A stretch of 36,723 bases of DNA from Candidatus Hopanoidivorans cymbastelae (GTDB taxonomy: Bacteria; Actinomycetota; Acidimicrobiia; Acidimicrobiales; Hopanoidiivorantaceae). The stretch spans positions 1-36,723 of the forward strand of contig JAPYNY010000015.1 of NCBI GenBank assembly GCA_028283145.1, in the 5' to 3' direction. Position 1 is the stretch's first letter, and every line of letters starts with the position of its first letter. The notes beneath the pieces are model-generated. The model did no database searches and had not been told where the DNA came from. It was given only the letters and a program-made list of their open reading frames with translations. Of this stretch, positions 25,869 to 35,112 are shown piece by piece. The position numbers and the translations under genes were made by a program.

Positions 25869-26207
25869 ATGGCCGAACGCAGCACAATTTCCACTCATCA
25901 ACTTGAAGAACTGCTTGACAAGACAGGTTCTAAATTCTTGCTGGTCAGCTTGGCAGCTAAGAGGGCGCGCCAGCTCAACGACTATGCCAATGGCCTGGGT
26001 CATGGAACTGGCAGAGTTGTCCCGCCGCAAGTAGAAGACATCGCCCACAAACCGCTCACAATTGCCTTTGCTGAAATTGCTGACGACAAGATCAAAGTGG
26101 GTGAGCCCACAGAAGATGTCCCAGTTCAAGATGAAGCGGCAGATGATTTCGTTGACAACGTGTTTGACATCAATGCCGAACTGGAAAGCTTGGATATTTT
26201 CGCATAG
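25869..26207 (+). CDS. rpoZ: RNA polymerase omega subunit
   Basis: Omega stabilises the beta-prime subunit of RNA polymerase. The 112-residue protein shows the core LLDKTGSKFLLVSLAAKRARQLNDY, the PLTIAFAEIADDKIK region, and an acidic C-terminal tail of about 30 residues. It follows gmk after 45 bp, the standard order, with AGGA about 7 bases before the ATG. Confidence 0.93.
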   Translation: MAERSTISTHQLEELLDKTGSKFLLVSLAAKRARQLNDYANGLGHGTGRVVPPQVEDIAHKPLTIAFAEIADDKIKVGEPTEDVPVQDEAADDFVDNVFDINAELESLDIFA

Positions 26208-26214
26208 CCGATTG

Positions 26215-26233
26215 GCTTAGGGTTTTCCTAAGC
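26215..26233 (+). terminator. Weak hairpin after rpoZ
   Basis: GCTTAGG and CCTAAGC form a 7-bp stem around a 5-base GTTTT loop, followed by only TTT. It starts 8 bp after the rpoZ stop. The short T-run makes it a weak or attenuating terminator at best. Confidence 0.4.
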
Positions 26234-26296
26234 TTTATGGTTCTGATGCCACAGTCCTAGTCGGCAGTTGCTAAGTTTCCGCCTAGGGTATTGCCA

Positions 26297-27505
26297 ATGA
26301 CCCAAACAATACCCTCCAAGTCACTGGAGAACAAGTTTATTGTCTTAGGCGTAAGTGGCGGGATTGCGGCCTACAAGGCGGTTGAAGTCTGCCGGCGGCT
26401 TGGCGATTTGGGCGCTCATGTGGCCGTGGCCACCACACAAGCAGCTTTGCGCTTCGTCGGGGCAGCTACTTGGCGAGCTCTTTCCGCTGAACACATCCAT
26501 CACAGCTTCTGGGATGACCCTCATCCCATTCCTCACACACGCTTGGGGCAAAAAGCTGATTTGGTGCTGGTCTGCCCGGCGACCGCTAGGGTCATCGCGG
26601 CTTATGCAGCTGGTCTGTCAGACGACATCTTGATAGCCACCCTATTGGCTACCCAAGCTCCCGTCATCGTGTGTCCGGCCATGCACACCGAGATGTGGGA
26701 GCATCCAGCTCTGCAAGCCAACATTGCTACTCTTCAAGCCAGAGGAGTCAAGATTGTTCCGCCAGGAGTGGGCCAGCTGGCCGGCCAAGACAGCGGAGTC
26801 GGCCGCTTGGCTGAGCCCGATGAGATAGTCCGTGCGGCCCTGGAAGTTGTAGCCTCCTCCAATTCTTTGAAGGGCAAAAAAGTTTTGGTGACAGCCGGAG
26901 GCACCCGTGAGCCGATTGATGCCGTTAGATTCATCGGCAACCGCTCTTCGGGCAAGCAAGGTTATGCCTTAGCCGAGGAAGCCTTGGCTAGAGGGGCTGA
27001 AGTTGCTTTAGTGGCTACCAACCCGCGTGAGTTGTCCCAAGGCATCAACTTGTGCCTAGTGGAGACCGCGCAGGAGTTGGAAGCAGAAGTCTCAAAGCGA
27101 GCAGGGGCAAGCGACATAGTAATCATGGCAGCCGCCGTAGCCGACTACAAACCAGTATCAGCCCTGCCCACAAAGCACAAAAAGGAAAACGGTGCGCCGA
27201 CTATGGCACTAGAGCCAACTCCTGATATTTTGCTTGCGCTGGGAGCTTCCAAAAAAGATGGGCAGCTACTGGTTGGTTTTGCGGCCGAAAGCGGCGATCT
27301 GGCACAAAATGCTCAAAGGAAACTGGTTTCCAAAAACTTGGACATGATCGTTGCCAATGACATTTTGCAGCCCACAGCCGGCTTCGATTCAGATACCAAT
27401 GAAGTTCTGATATTTACCAAGGCAGGCGAGCAGCAAAAAACTCCAATTGCCTCCAAGCGAGAGATAGCATCTGTAATATTTAATTCGCTGGAAAAGCTGT
27501 TCTAG
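26297..27505 (+). CDS. coaBC: Bifunctional CoaBC (phosphopantothenoylcysteine decarboxylase/synthetase)
   Basis: CoaBC joins phosphopantothenate to cysteine and then decarboxylates the product, in CoA synthesis. The 402-residue protein has the N-terminal flavoprotein CoaC (GVSGGIAAYKAVEVCRRL, IPHTRL with the active-site His, VCPAMHTEMW) and the C-terminal CoaB (VTAGGTREPIDAVRFIGNRS, AAVADYKP, KHKKENG, ANDI). His at the fourth position of the PAMHTEMW motif, where many bacteria have Asn, is as far as I recall usual in actinobacteria. ATG 26297 is preferred; TTG 26291 two codons earlier is in frame. Confidence 0.95.
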   Translation: MTQTIPSKSLENKFIVLGVSGGIAAYKAVEVCRRLGDLGAHVAVATTQAALRFVGAATWRALSAEHIHHSFWDDPHPIPHTRLGQKADLVLVCPATARVIAAYAAGLSDDILIATLLATQAPVIVCPAMHTEMWEHPALQANIATLQARGVKIVPPGVGQLAGQDSGVGRLAEPDEIVRAALEVVASSNSLKGKKVLVTAGGTREPIDAVRFIGNRSSGKQGYALAEEALARGAEVALVATNPRELSQGINLCLVETAQELEAEVSKRAGASDIVIMAAAVADYKPVSALPTKHKKENGAPTMALEPTPDILLALGASKKDGQLLVGFAAESGDLAQNAQRKLVSKNLDMIVANDILQPTAGFDSDTNEVLIFTKAGEQQKTPIASKREIASVIFNSLEKLF

Positions 27506-27576
27506 TCAGCCGATTAGAAAAAGCTACCCTTGGCAAGGTCATCTGTAAGCAAAAATATTCAAGTTAGGTTTTAGTC

Positions 27577-28731
27577 TTGTCCCAACACACATTTACATCT
27601 GAATCCGTAACCGAAGGCCATCCAGACAAGATGGCTGATCAAATCTCCGATGCCATCTTGGACGCGCTCTTGGCAAAAGAGCCGGAGAGTCGAGTAGCCT
27701 GCGAAACGCTGCTGACTACCGGCTTGTGTCTCATCACAGGCGAGATCACCACTGAAACGTGGGTTGACATTCCAGCTTTGGCTAGAAAAACCATCTGTGA
27801 GATCGGCTACGACCGCGACGATTTGGGGTTTGACGGCAATGTCTGCGGAGTGATGGTATGCATCGGTGAACAATCCCCGGATATTGCCCAAGGCGTGAAG
27901 GGCAATGGCGTAGACGACCTCGGGGCGGGCGACCAAGGCATGATGTTTGGCTTTGCTTGCACAGAGACGGATTCTCTGATGCCTTTGCCCATCCAACTGG
28001 CACACCGGCTGGCTGAGCGCTTGGCTGAGGTGCGCAAAACCGGCGTCATTCCATATCTGCGCCCTGATGGGAAAGTTCAGGTCAGCGTTGATTACGAGGA
28101 AACTGTCCCCGTGGAGGTGTCCAAGGTTTTGATCTCAACCCAGCACGACCCAGGCATCAACCGCGACCAAACCATCAAGCCAGATTTAATTGAATATGTC
28201 ATCAAGCCGGTGCTAGGGGATCAATTCTCCATCAATGAAGATCAGGTCTTCGTGAACCCCACGGGGCAATTCGTAAAAGGAGGCCCAGTGGCTGATGCTG
28301 GCTTGACAGGGCGCAAAATCATTGTCGACACCTACGGTGGCATGGCCCGCCACGGCGGAGGCGCGTTCAGTGGCAAAGACCCCACCAAGGTTGACCGCTC
28401 CGCTGCTTATGCAGCTAGATGGGCAGCTAAAAACTTGGTGGCCAGCGGGGCTGTTGAGCGCTGTGAGCTGCAGATTGCCTATGCTATCGGCATGGCAGAG
28501 CCGTTTTCGCTGATGGTGCATACTTTTGACACTGAAACAGTCGACCCCAAGCAAATTGAGAAAGCTATTGGGCAAGTCTTTGACTTGCGTCCCGCAGCCA
28601 TCATTGAAGAGTTGGACTTGCACCGCCCCATTTATGGACGCACCGCGGCGTACGGCCATTTTGGGCGTGACATTTTCCCTTGGGAGCGACTCAATAAGGT
28701 TGATGACCTGCGCAGCGAATTGGGACTTTAA
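27577..28731 (+). CDS. metK: S-adenosylmethionine synthetase
   Basis: MetK makes SAM from methionine and ATP. The 384-residue protein shows [20 protein letters not shown], the [12 protein letters not shown] hexapeptide region, KPDLIEYVI, and the P-loop-like [22 protein letters not shown]. The start is TTG 27577, as no ATG or GTG lies suitably near and homology begins at once. I looked for a SAM riboswitch in the 70 bp upstream and saw none. Confidence 0.96.
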   Translation: MSQHTFTSESVTEGHPDKMADQISDAILDALLAKEPESRVACETLLTTGLCLITGEITTETWVDIPALARKTICEIGYDRDDLGFDGNVCGVMVCIGEQSPDIAQGVKGNGVDDLGAGDQGMMFGFACTETDSLMPLPIQLAHRLAERLAEVRKTGVIPYLRPDGKVQVSVDYEETVPVEVSKVLISTQHDPGINRDQTIKPDLIEYVIKPVLGDQFSINEDQVFVNPTGQFVKGGPVADAGLTGRKIIVDTYGGMARHGGGAFSGKDPTKVDRSAAYAARWAAKNLVASGAVERCELQIAYAIGMAEPFSLMVHTFDTETVDPKQIEKAIGQVFDLRPAAIIEELDLHRPIYGRTAAYGHFGRDIFPWERLNKVDDLRSELGL

Positions 28732-28773
28732 CACGAAACGGTAAAGCACCCGAAGATAGATGCGTCTCAAGAG

Positions 28774-30534
28774 GTGGCTGAAGCTCGAGCTGTCAATGTC
28801 ATCGTCAAGCCGGCAGGTCTCACCAAACCCCTGACCTACCTGCTGCCTGAGGCGCTCAACTCACCTGTCGCCAAGAGGGGTGCTATCGTCCAGATACCGC
28901 TACGAGGCAGGATAGAACAAGGCTGGATTGTCGATTTAGATGTCTCGCCGCCTGAAGACGTTGAATTACTGGAAATCAAGGCCGTCGTAGGAATTGGCCC
29001 AAGCGAAGAAATTCTTGACTTAATTGAATGGGTTGCCTGGCGTTGGCAGGCAAGCAGGGCTAGCTTCTATCAGTTGGCTTCACCTCCTAGGCGCATTATT
29101 CAACTGCCTGGCCGCATGTCTAACCCTCAGGCTGCCAACCAGGCTAGGCATACAGGTGCCCAAGGTGAGTTGTCGGAGCTCTTTCAAAAGAATGAAGCGA
29201 CGCTTTGGCAACTACCTCCGACTGCTGAAAATTGGAGCCTGATAAACACGGCTATGTCTAGGGGTGATGCTTTGGTTCTCTTGCCGCAGAAGTGGAGGGC
29301 TGAACGTTTAGCTAAATTTGCCCGCAGTCGCGGCCACCACTGCGTGCTTTGGCCCGAGCAATGGGAAACAGCTGCCGGCGGAGGTTGTTCGGTGGTGGGA
29401 AGCCGTTCGGCTGCCTTTGCCACTATGCCCCAGCTTGCTGCCATTGTCATGTTGGACGAACACGATGAAAATTTCAAGGAAACCTGGCGCAAAAGCGCTT
29501 GGCATGCCAGGGATGTCGTTCAGGAAAGAGCACGCAGACTAGCCATCCCCCTGGTGATGGCATCACCAGTGCCCAGCTTGGATGCCCAGCAAAACGCCGA
29601 AGTCAAGGTGCCAACATCGCTGGGCAAAAAAGCTCGCTGGCCAAAAGTGGTCATCTCAGATTTGCGAGAACGCCAACAGGTGGGTCTGTTCTCACGGGAG
29701 CTGACTGAATTATTGACTAGTTCCAGCAAAGCAGTCTGTGTGCTGAACCGAACTGGTCGGGTCAGGCTGTTGGCCTGTGCTGGCTGCGGCAGCCTGCTCA
29801 TCTGCCAAAAATGTGGCGGCCGACTGGAGCAGCTAGAGCGGTCCAAACAGGTTTTGACATGCAGCCGCTGTTCGGCTGAAGCTCTCCGAAAATGCAGCCA
29901 ATGCCCAAGCGAAACCATTCGGAATGTGCGGGTTGGGGTGGCTCAAGCTGCGCAAGAGTTGAGCCGGCTCTTGCGAGAGCCAGTCGGAGAGATCACCGTC
30001 AAAGACCAAACTGCCCTGCATAGCAGAGTTCTGCTGGGCACAACCACGGCTTTGCGATTGGTGGACAAGTGCGAGTTGGTAGCCTTTTTGGAATTTGATC
30101 AGTTTTTACTGACACCACACTACCGGGCAGAAGAGAAAGCCTTGATTCTGCTGGCACAGGCAGCCAGATTAGTCAAGCAAGACGGGATCATCCTGCTTCA
30201 AACCCGACAGCCCGACAATCTAGCGATCAGAGCGGCTGCGGAAAGCAATCCCGGATTGTTAAGCCAAGCAGACTCGGCATTAAGGCAGGAATTGCTGCTG
30301 CCGCCGACTGTAGCAGTTGCTCTGCTGAGTGGCCCGGACGTTTCAGAGTATGTCCGAGCAATATCCAAACTGGCGCAGCTAAGCCAGCCAGAGGGCGTTG
30401 CGCTCCAAGGCCCCAATGCCGATAAAGACTGGCTGTTGCGAGCGCCCAATCATGAAGTTCTGCTTGAAGTCCTTGAAAGCGTCTCGCGGGAAGGCCTGGA
30501 TGTTCAAATCTGTGTTGACCCGCCAGATTTATAA
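28774..30534 (+). CDS. priA: PriA-like primosomal protein, helicase motifs degenerate
   Basis: PriA restarts replication at stalled forks. The 586-residue protein is shorter than PriA of E. coli (about 730). The N-terminal DNA-binding domain is clear (VIVKPAGLTKPLTYLLPE, RGAIVQIPLRGRIEQGWIV). Where the helicase should begin there is no GxGKS Walker A motif (LLPQKWRAERLAKFARSRG), and the DEAD-like box reads MLDEHDENFK. Zinc-binding Cys clusters survive (CAGCGSLLICQKCGG, CSRCSAEALRKCSQC). This is the known actinobacterial type, probably without ATPase activity. The start is GTG 28774. It lies between metK and def as in relatives. Confidence 0.88.
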   Translation: MAEARAVNVIVKPAGLTKPLTYLLPEALNSPVAKRGAIVQIPLRGRIEQGWIVDLDVSPPEDVELLEIKAVVGIGPSEEILDLIEWVAWRWQASRASFYQLASPPRRIIQLPGRMSNPQAANQARHTGAQGELSELFQKNEATLWQLPPTAENWSLINTAMSRGDALVLLPQKWRAERLAKFARSRGHHCVLWPEQWETAAGGGCSVVGSRSAAFATMPQLAAIVMLDEHDENFKETWRKSAWHARDVVQERARRLAIPLVMASPVPSLDAQQNAEVKVPTSLGKKARWPKVVISDLRERQQVGLFSRELTELLTSSSKAVCVLNRTGRVRLLACAGCGSLLICQKCGGRLEQLERSKQVLTCSRCSAEALRKCSQCPSETIRNVRVGVAQAAQELSRLLREPVGEITVKDQTALHSRVLLGTTTALRLVDKCELVAFLEFDQFLLTPHYRAEEKALILLAQAARLVKQDGIILLQTRQPDNLAIRAAAESNPGLLSQADSALRQELLLPPTVAVALLSGPDVSEYVRAISKLAQLSQPEGVALQGPNADKDWLLRAPNHEVLLEVLESVSREGLDVQICVDPPDL

Positions 30535-30562
30535 ACCCCCAGAGGATTTGTAGCCTGAAACT

Positions 30563-31078
30563 ATGGATACCTATGCAATTCTGACCTACGGCAACCCAGT
30601 TTTGCGGTCTTCAGCAGCCGATGTTGGCAAGGTTGATGCTGGATTTGTCAGAACTTGCGAAGCCATGTACGATGCGATGCTTGAAGCCCAAGGCATTGGC
30701 TTGGCAGCCCCGCAGGTGGGCATCCAACAGCGGTTTTTCGTCTATGATCGCAATCTTCTGACGGAAGGTTCAGCCCCCAGCGGCACTCCTCAGGTGCTCA
30801 TTAATCCTGTCATCAAAGAGTCCAGTGGCGAGTGGCTCTATCAGGAGGCATGCTTGTCAGTGCCCGGCTTGGCTTGGGATATTGTCCGTCCTAAGGAGCT
30901 TTTGGTTTCAGGATTTGATTTGAACGGCGAAGAAGTCACCTTTGAAGCCGATGAATTGTTTGCCCGCCTCATACAGCATGAGATTGATCATCTAGACGGG
31001 GTCTTGCTGATCGACCACTTGGATGAAGACGCCAAACGCTCTGCTAAAAAAGAGCTTCGCCAACGTCTTTCCTACTAG
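30563..31078 (+). CDS. def: Peptide deformylase
   Basis: Def removes the formyl group from nascent proteins. The 171-residue protein has all three family motifs: GIGLAAPQVG, EACLSVPG (Cys is a metal ligand; Ala stands where Gly is usual) and HEIDHLDG. ATG 30563 is the chosen start. fmt, which installs the formyl group, is the next gene. Confidence 0.95.
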   Translation: MDTYAILTYGNPVLRSSAADVGKVDAGFVRTCEAMYDAMLEAQGIGLAAPQVGIQQRFFVYDRNLLTEGSAPSGTPQVLINPVIKESSGEWLYQEACLSVPGLAWDIVRPKELLVSGFDLNGEEVTFEADELFARLIQHEIDHLDGVLLIDHLDEDAKRSAKKELRQRLSY

Positions 31079-31191
31079 CCTCTTTCACCTAGCCCTGAAC
31101 TGCTTTCGCTAATCCTATTTCTCATCTAACTTCACCGGCTGTTCCAGCAAACCCCAAGCGGATAGCTTTTTTAGGCACCCCTGCTGCAGCT

Positions 31192-32088
31192 GTGCCCGCG
31201 CTGGCAGCTCTCTACGATTCAGATATTGAAGTGGTCGTGGTGGTAACCAATCCCGACCGGCCACAGGGCAGAGGCCGAAAAACAAGGCCATCACCTGTCA
31301 AAGCAGCTGCGCTTGAGCGAGGCATACCCATCATCCACAAGGCTGCTGAGGTTTTGGAATACACCCCAGATATGGGAGTTGTAGTAGCTTTTGGCCAGCT
31401 CATCAAAAAAGAACTGCTAGACCAGCTTGCGTTTTGCAACATTCACTTTTCGTTGCTGCCCAAGTGGCGGGGCGCGGCTCCCGTTGAACATGCCATCCTA
31501 GCTGGCGACGGCCACACTGGTGTTACCATTATGGCTCTTGAGGAAGCCTTGGATACTGGCCCGATTTTCAGTTCGACTGCTACCGCCATCGGTTCTGACG
31601 AAACCGCAGCTGAACTCACTTGGAGACTGGCCCATCTCGGAGCCGATCTCCTGCTTCAAACTTTTCATGAAGGTTTTGGAGTTCCACAACCCCAACAGGG
31701 CGAGCCGACTTGGGCCCATAAATTGAACCCTGAAGACAGAAACCTGCTGTGGGAGCGTCCTAGCTACGAACTGGCCAGGATTGTGAGGCTAGGCAAAGCA
31801 TGGACGACCTTGAACTCCAAACGTCTCGTGGTTCATCGCGCTTTGGCCCATTCCAATTTTCAGCAAGATTTGCAACCGGGGGAGTTCGGATTGATCCAAT
31901 CCAGACCGATCGACCTTGGAATATCAATGCAGCCAGCAGTTATAGCAGGGGCTGGAGGCAATAGCGTGCTAGAACTCCTTGAAGTGCAGCCAGAGGGACG
32001 TAAGGCCATGCTGGCGAAGGAGTGGTATCGGGGACTGAGGCTGACGGGCCGCGAACTACTAGGGCAACAAGGCCAGCAACTAAAATAG
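31192..32088 (+). CDS. fmt: Methionyl-tRNA formyltransferase (start uncertain)
   Basis: Fmt formylates initiator Met-tRNA using 10-formyl-THF. Motifs are NIHFSLLPKWRGAAPVEHAI with the catalytic Asn and His, GHTGVTIMALEEALDTGPI with the catalytic Asp, and a C-terminal domain (LNPEDRNLLWERPS). From the first possible GTG (31192) the protein has 298 residues but lacks the first Rossmann strand. That strand is encoded just upstream in the same frame (RIAFLGTPAAAV, from about 31159). The frame is open back to 31099 with no ATG, GTG or TTG before 31192. Translation may start at ATT 31117 or ATA 31162, or the start may be affected by a sequence error. Confidence 0.9.
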   Translation: MPALAALYDSDIEVVVVVTNPDRPQGRGRKTRPSPVKAAALERGIPIIHKAAEVLEYTPDMGVVVAFGQLIKKELLDQLAFCNIHFSLLPKWRGAAPVEHAILAGDGHTGVTIMALEEALDTGPIFSSTATAIGSDETAAELTWRLAHLGADLLLQTFHEGFGVPQPQQGEPTWAHKLNPEDRNLLWERPSYELARIVRLGKAWTTLNSKRLVVHRALAHSNFQQDLQPGEFGLIQSRPIDLGISMQPAVIAGAGGNSVLELLEVQPEGRKAMLAKEWYRGLRLTGRELLGQQGQQLK

Positions 32089-32092
32089 GTTT

Positions 32093-32653
32093 ATGCCTGA
32101 TCACACTCACTCGTCTGCTTCTGACACCCACAAACACGCTGACCACGCTACCGATTGCTCGGCTCAAGCGTCTGCTTCCGGAGCGGGGCTGTTGGCTAAA
32201 GTGCTGACAGTCTCAGATGGCGTGACGGCCGGTGTGCGCCAAGACCGGTCAGGTGATGTGCTGGTGGAGTTGCTCAGCAGCCACGGCTATGAGGTTTGTG
32301 AACGCCGAGTCTCAGCCGATGGCATTGAAACCGTGTCAGAAGCCCTTGAGTCCATGGCTGCTGATTTTACAGGTCTGGTGGTCAGCACTGGCGGCACGGG
32401 TTTTGCTCCGAGAGATCTCACGCCTGAAGCCACCCAAAAAATAATTGACAGACAGGCCCCTGGTCTGAGCGAAGCCATGCGGCTAGTAAATCCACTAGGG
32501 CGTCTGTCGCGTGCTGTAGCTGGGACGTGCGGTACGGCTTTGATCGTGAACACTCCAGGGTCGCCGAATGGCGCCAAAGAATGTTTGGAAGCCATTCTGG
32601 AAGTGCTGCCCCATGCCCTGAAGTTGCTGGCTGACCAGACCACAAGCCACTGA
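32093..32653 (+). CDS. mog: MoaB/Mog-type molybdopterin adenylyltransferase
   Basis: This family adenylylates molybdopterin before molybdenum insertion. In the 186-residue protein the domain covers about 36-180: AKVLTVSDGVTAGVRQDRSGD, the signature STGGTGFAPRDLTPEAT, and VAGTCGTALIVNTPGSPNGAKE. The first 30 residues are His-rich (five His in the first 20, with Asp and Cys), which looks like a metal-binding leader. It follows fmt by 4 bp. Whether it is MoaB or Mog cannot be decided here. Confidence 0.88.
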   Translation: MPDHTHSSASDTHKHADHATDCSAQASASGAGLLAKVLTVSDGVTAGVRQDRSGDVLVELLSSHGYEVCERRVSADGIETVSEALESMAADFTGLVVSTGGTGFAPRDLTPEATQKIIDRQAPGLSEAMRLVNPLGRLSRAVAGTCGTALIVNTPGSPNGAKECLEAILEVLPHALKLLADQTTSH

Positions 32654-32664
32654 CGCAGCATAGC

Positions 32665-33714
32665 ATGGGCGATGCCGCCTGGATGGGTCTGGCTTTAGAG
32701 CTAGCCGAAAATGTCCGCCTGACAACTTCCCCCAGACCCTGGGTGGGTTGTGTGATCGTAAGCCCACAAGGTGAAGTCTTCAAAGGAGCCACAGATGGAC
32801 GGGAAGGCCCCCATGCCGAGCATGTAGCCTTGTCCGCCGCCAGGGACAAAGCCACCGATGCCACCTTATATACAACCTTGGAGCCATGCGCCCATCACGG
32901 CAAAACTCCACCCTGCGTGCAAGCTATCATCCAAGCTGGCATCAAACGGGTCGTAGTGGCCCTTTTAGACCCTGACCAACGCGTCAACGGACAAGGCATC
33001 AGGCAGCTCAGGCAGGAAGGCATTGAAACTTCTGTGGGTGTTTGCGAGGAGGCAGCTTCGAAGCAATTGCGTGCCTATCTGACGCACAGGCAACTGGGCC
33101 GCCCTTTTGTCACGCTCAAGCTGGCGGCCACGCTGGATGCACGGGTGGCTTTGGCAGACGGTACAAGCCAATGGATAACCGGCCCGCAGGCTCGAGCCGA
33201 TGCGCACTGGCTACGAGCTGAAGCAGATGCCGTGCTGGTAGGGGCCAACACAGCCAGAGTGGATAATCCATCCCTGACTGTGCGAGAAGCTGTTTTGCCA
33301 CAGGGGATTTCCCTGAAAGACATCCAGCCTCAAAGGTTTGTGCTGGGGAAGATCTCAGACGGCTCAAACTTGTCTCTGGCCGATCCAGAGTCTGGTATTT
33401 TTCCAGCTGAAGAACTAGCCGGAGACCTCAGAAAAGTTCTAGCCGAGCTAGCCGACCGAGACATTCTTTCGCTTTTGGTGGAAGGCGGGCCCGTGACAGC
33501 TACAGCTTTTCACCACGCTCAGCTGGTAGATCGCTATATTTTCTATCTAGCACCTGCTTTGGCCGGTGGCAATCAGGCTTTGCCCCTGCTGGCAGGCGAA
33601 ACCGCCGCAAAGATGTCGGATCTATGGCGTGGTGAAATTGTTGATGCTGCCTTGTTGGGGGGCGACTTGCGTCTTGAATTGGCACCCAAACGGCCAAACA
33701 GCCCGCTAACTTAG
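32665..33714 (+). CDS. ribD: Bifunctional riboflavin deaminase/reductase RibD
   Basis: RibD deaminates and then reduces the pyrimidine intermediate of riboflavin synthesis. The 349-residue protein has the N-terminal deaminase with zinc ligands in HAEHVAL and PCAHHGKTPPC, and the C-terminal reductase (TLKLAATLDARVALADGTSQWITG, DAVLVGANTARVDNPSLTVR, LLVEGGPVTATAF). It starts 11 bp after the mog stop. The other rib genes are not in the window. Confidence 0.95.
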   Translation: MGDAAWMGLALELAENVRLTTSPRPWVGCVIVSPQGEVFKGATDGREGPHAEHVALSAARDKATDATLYTTLEPCAHHGKTPPCVQAIIQAGIKRVVVALLDPDQRVNGQGIRQLRQEGIETSVGVCEEAASKQLRAYLTHRQLGRPFVTLKLAATLDARVALADGTSQWITGPQARADAHWLRAEADAVLVGANTARVDNPSLTVREAVLPQGISLKDIQPQRFVLGKISDGSNLSLADPESGIFPAEELAGDLRKVLAELADRDILSLLVEGGPVTATAFHHAQLVDRYIFYLAPALAGGNQALPLLAGETAAKMSDLWRGEIVDAALLGGDLRLELAPKRPNSPLT

Positions 33715-33748
33715 GCAAAATCCAAGCAGACTAGGTAGCGTAAATAAA

Positions 33749-34624
33749 GTGCTGAAACTAGTTTTACCCAAAGGCTCTCTTGAGAAAGCCACTTTGGACC
33801 TGTTCTTTGAAGCCGACTTGCCTGTGAAACGCTCATCGGCGGTGGACTATCAAGCTTTGGTGGATGATCCGCGTATCCACAGCGTCCGAATTCTACGGCC
33901 CCAGGAGATACCCAACTATGTGGCTCAAGGGATTTTTGACTGTGGCATTACCGGCCGGGACTGGGTTGAGGAAACCTCCAGTGAGGTGGTCTCCGTTGGC
34001 GAACTTCAATACTCCAAGCGAAGCGCCCAGCCTATAAGGGTTGTGCTGGCTGTCCCCAGCGAAAGTGATTTCAAGCAAGTTTCTGATCTTCCCCAAGGTG
34101 TCAAAGTCTCCACGGAATACCCCGAGCTGACTGCCAAATTTTTCAAAGCCCACGGCATAACAGCAGATATCCACTTATCCTACGGGGCCACCGAAGCCAA
34201 GGTGCCCGACATTGTAGATTGCGTGGTAGACATCATTGAAACCGGTCGAGCTCTACGCGCAGCTGGCCTGAGGGTCATAGATACAATATTGACTTCCTAC
34301 ACGGAATTCATCGCCAACCCGCAGACCTGCCAAGACCCAGAAAAACTTCACGCTCTGAAACAGATCTACTCGCTGCTTTTGGGAGTGCTGGAAGCCAGGG
34401 GACAGGCTCTGTTGAAGCTGAACGTCTCAGCTGAGAAACTGCAAGAAGTCATTGATTTGTTGCCAGCCATGAAATCGCCCACCGTAAACGAACTTTTCGG
34501 CGAAGAGGGTTTTGCGGTGGAGTCGGTGGTCCCCAAATCGCAGATCAATTTGCTGATTCCAGCCTTGACCGATGCGGGCGCTCGTGACATCTTGGAATTT
34601 TCAGTAGCAAAAATCATACCGTAA
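33749..34624 (+). CDS. hisG: ATP phosphoribosyltransferase, long form
   Basis: HisG joins ATP to PRPP in the first step of histidine synthesis. The 291-residue protein is the long, self-regulated type. The catalytic part contains LPKGSLEKATLDLF, GIFDCGITGRDWV and the PRPP-site VDCVVDIIETGRALRAAGL. The last 75 residues (LLKLNVSAEKLQEVIDLLPAMKSPTV and following) are the ACT-like domain that binds histidine, so feedback inhibition is expected. The start is GTG 33749. hisE, often adjacent, is absent. Confidence 0.95.
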   Translation: MLKLVLPKGSLEKATLDLFFEADLPVKRSSAVDYQALVDDPRIHSVRILRPQEIPNYVAQGIFDCGITGRDWVEETSSEVVSVGELQYSKRSAQPIRVVLAVPSESDFKQVSDLPQGVKVSTEYPELTAKFFKAHGITADIHLSYGATEAKVPDIVDCVVDIIETGRALRAAGLRVIDTILTSYTEFIANPQTCQDPEKLHALKQIYSLLLGVLEARGQALLKLNVSAEKLQEVIDLLPAMKSPTVNELFGEEGFAVESVVPKSQINLLIPALTDAGARDILEFSVAKIIP

Positions 34625-34725
34625 GTGCCAGCTTCTAGCTAAAATGTTAATATATATGGTCGCTATATCGGGTAGCTCTGTAAGCTGCAAACCAGGACTT
34701 TCCCAAAGCCAAAATAGAAAGCTAT

Positions 34726-34732
34726 AGAGAGG
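34726..34732 (+). promoter_or_regulatory. Ribosome binding site setting the DUF3040 GTG start
   Basis: AGAGAGG lies five bases before GTG 34738 and supports that start. The 113-bp gap after hisG is otherwise AT-rich around 34,645-34,668, where a promoter may lie, but no box pair is convincing. Confidence 0.55.
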
Positions 34733-34737
34733 TTTCC

Positions 34738-35112
34738 GTGCCCTTATCTGAGGACGAGCAAAAAATCCTCAACGAGATTGAGTCGCAATTCTACGAATCC
34801 GACCCGCGTCTGGCCCGTGAGGTGAAGTCAACCACGGTCTATACCCGCCATGTCAAAATACTGCGCTGGGCTGTGCTGGGTTTTCTACTCGGTATTTTGA
34901 TCATGATCTTCACCTTGAGCATTCATGTTTTGCTGTCGGCTACCGGCTTCGTCATCATGTTGGTTGCAGTACTGGTTTTCGACCACAATTTTCGCCAGCT
35001 AAGCAAGACAGGCATGCAGCAACGGGCTCAGAAAAAGCGCAATTCAGACGTTTGGGATATTTTCGGCTCCACCGGCCAGAAAATGCGAGACCGCTTTCAG
35101 CGGGACAGCTAG
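34738..35112 (+). CDS. DUF3040 membrane protein
   Basis: This is a 124-residue actinobacterial protein of unknown function. The N-terminal MPLSEDEQKILNEIESQFYESDPRLA is the DUF3040 signature. Two membrane helices follow (about residues 41-59 and 63-80), then a basic cytoplasmic tail ending RFQRDS. In relatives it is often near cell-division and cell-wall genes. Its stop region is duplicated 33 bp downstream. Confidence 0.88.
   Translation: MPLSEDEQKILNEIESQFYESDPRLAREVKSTTVYTRHVKILRWAVLGFLLGILIMIFTLSIHVLLSATGFVIMLVAVLVFDHNFRQLSKTGMQQRAQKKRNSDVWDIFGSTGQKMRDRFQRDS

Noticed and set aside
26700-26740. CoaC motif PAMHTEMW with His instead of Asn as a lost catalytic residue
   Set aside because: As far as I recall, this variant is normal in actinobacterial CoaBC, so it is not evidence of inactivation.
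27506-27576. SAM riboswitch before metK
   Set aside because: Only 71 bp, with no recognisable SAM-box elements or terminator hairpin.
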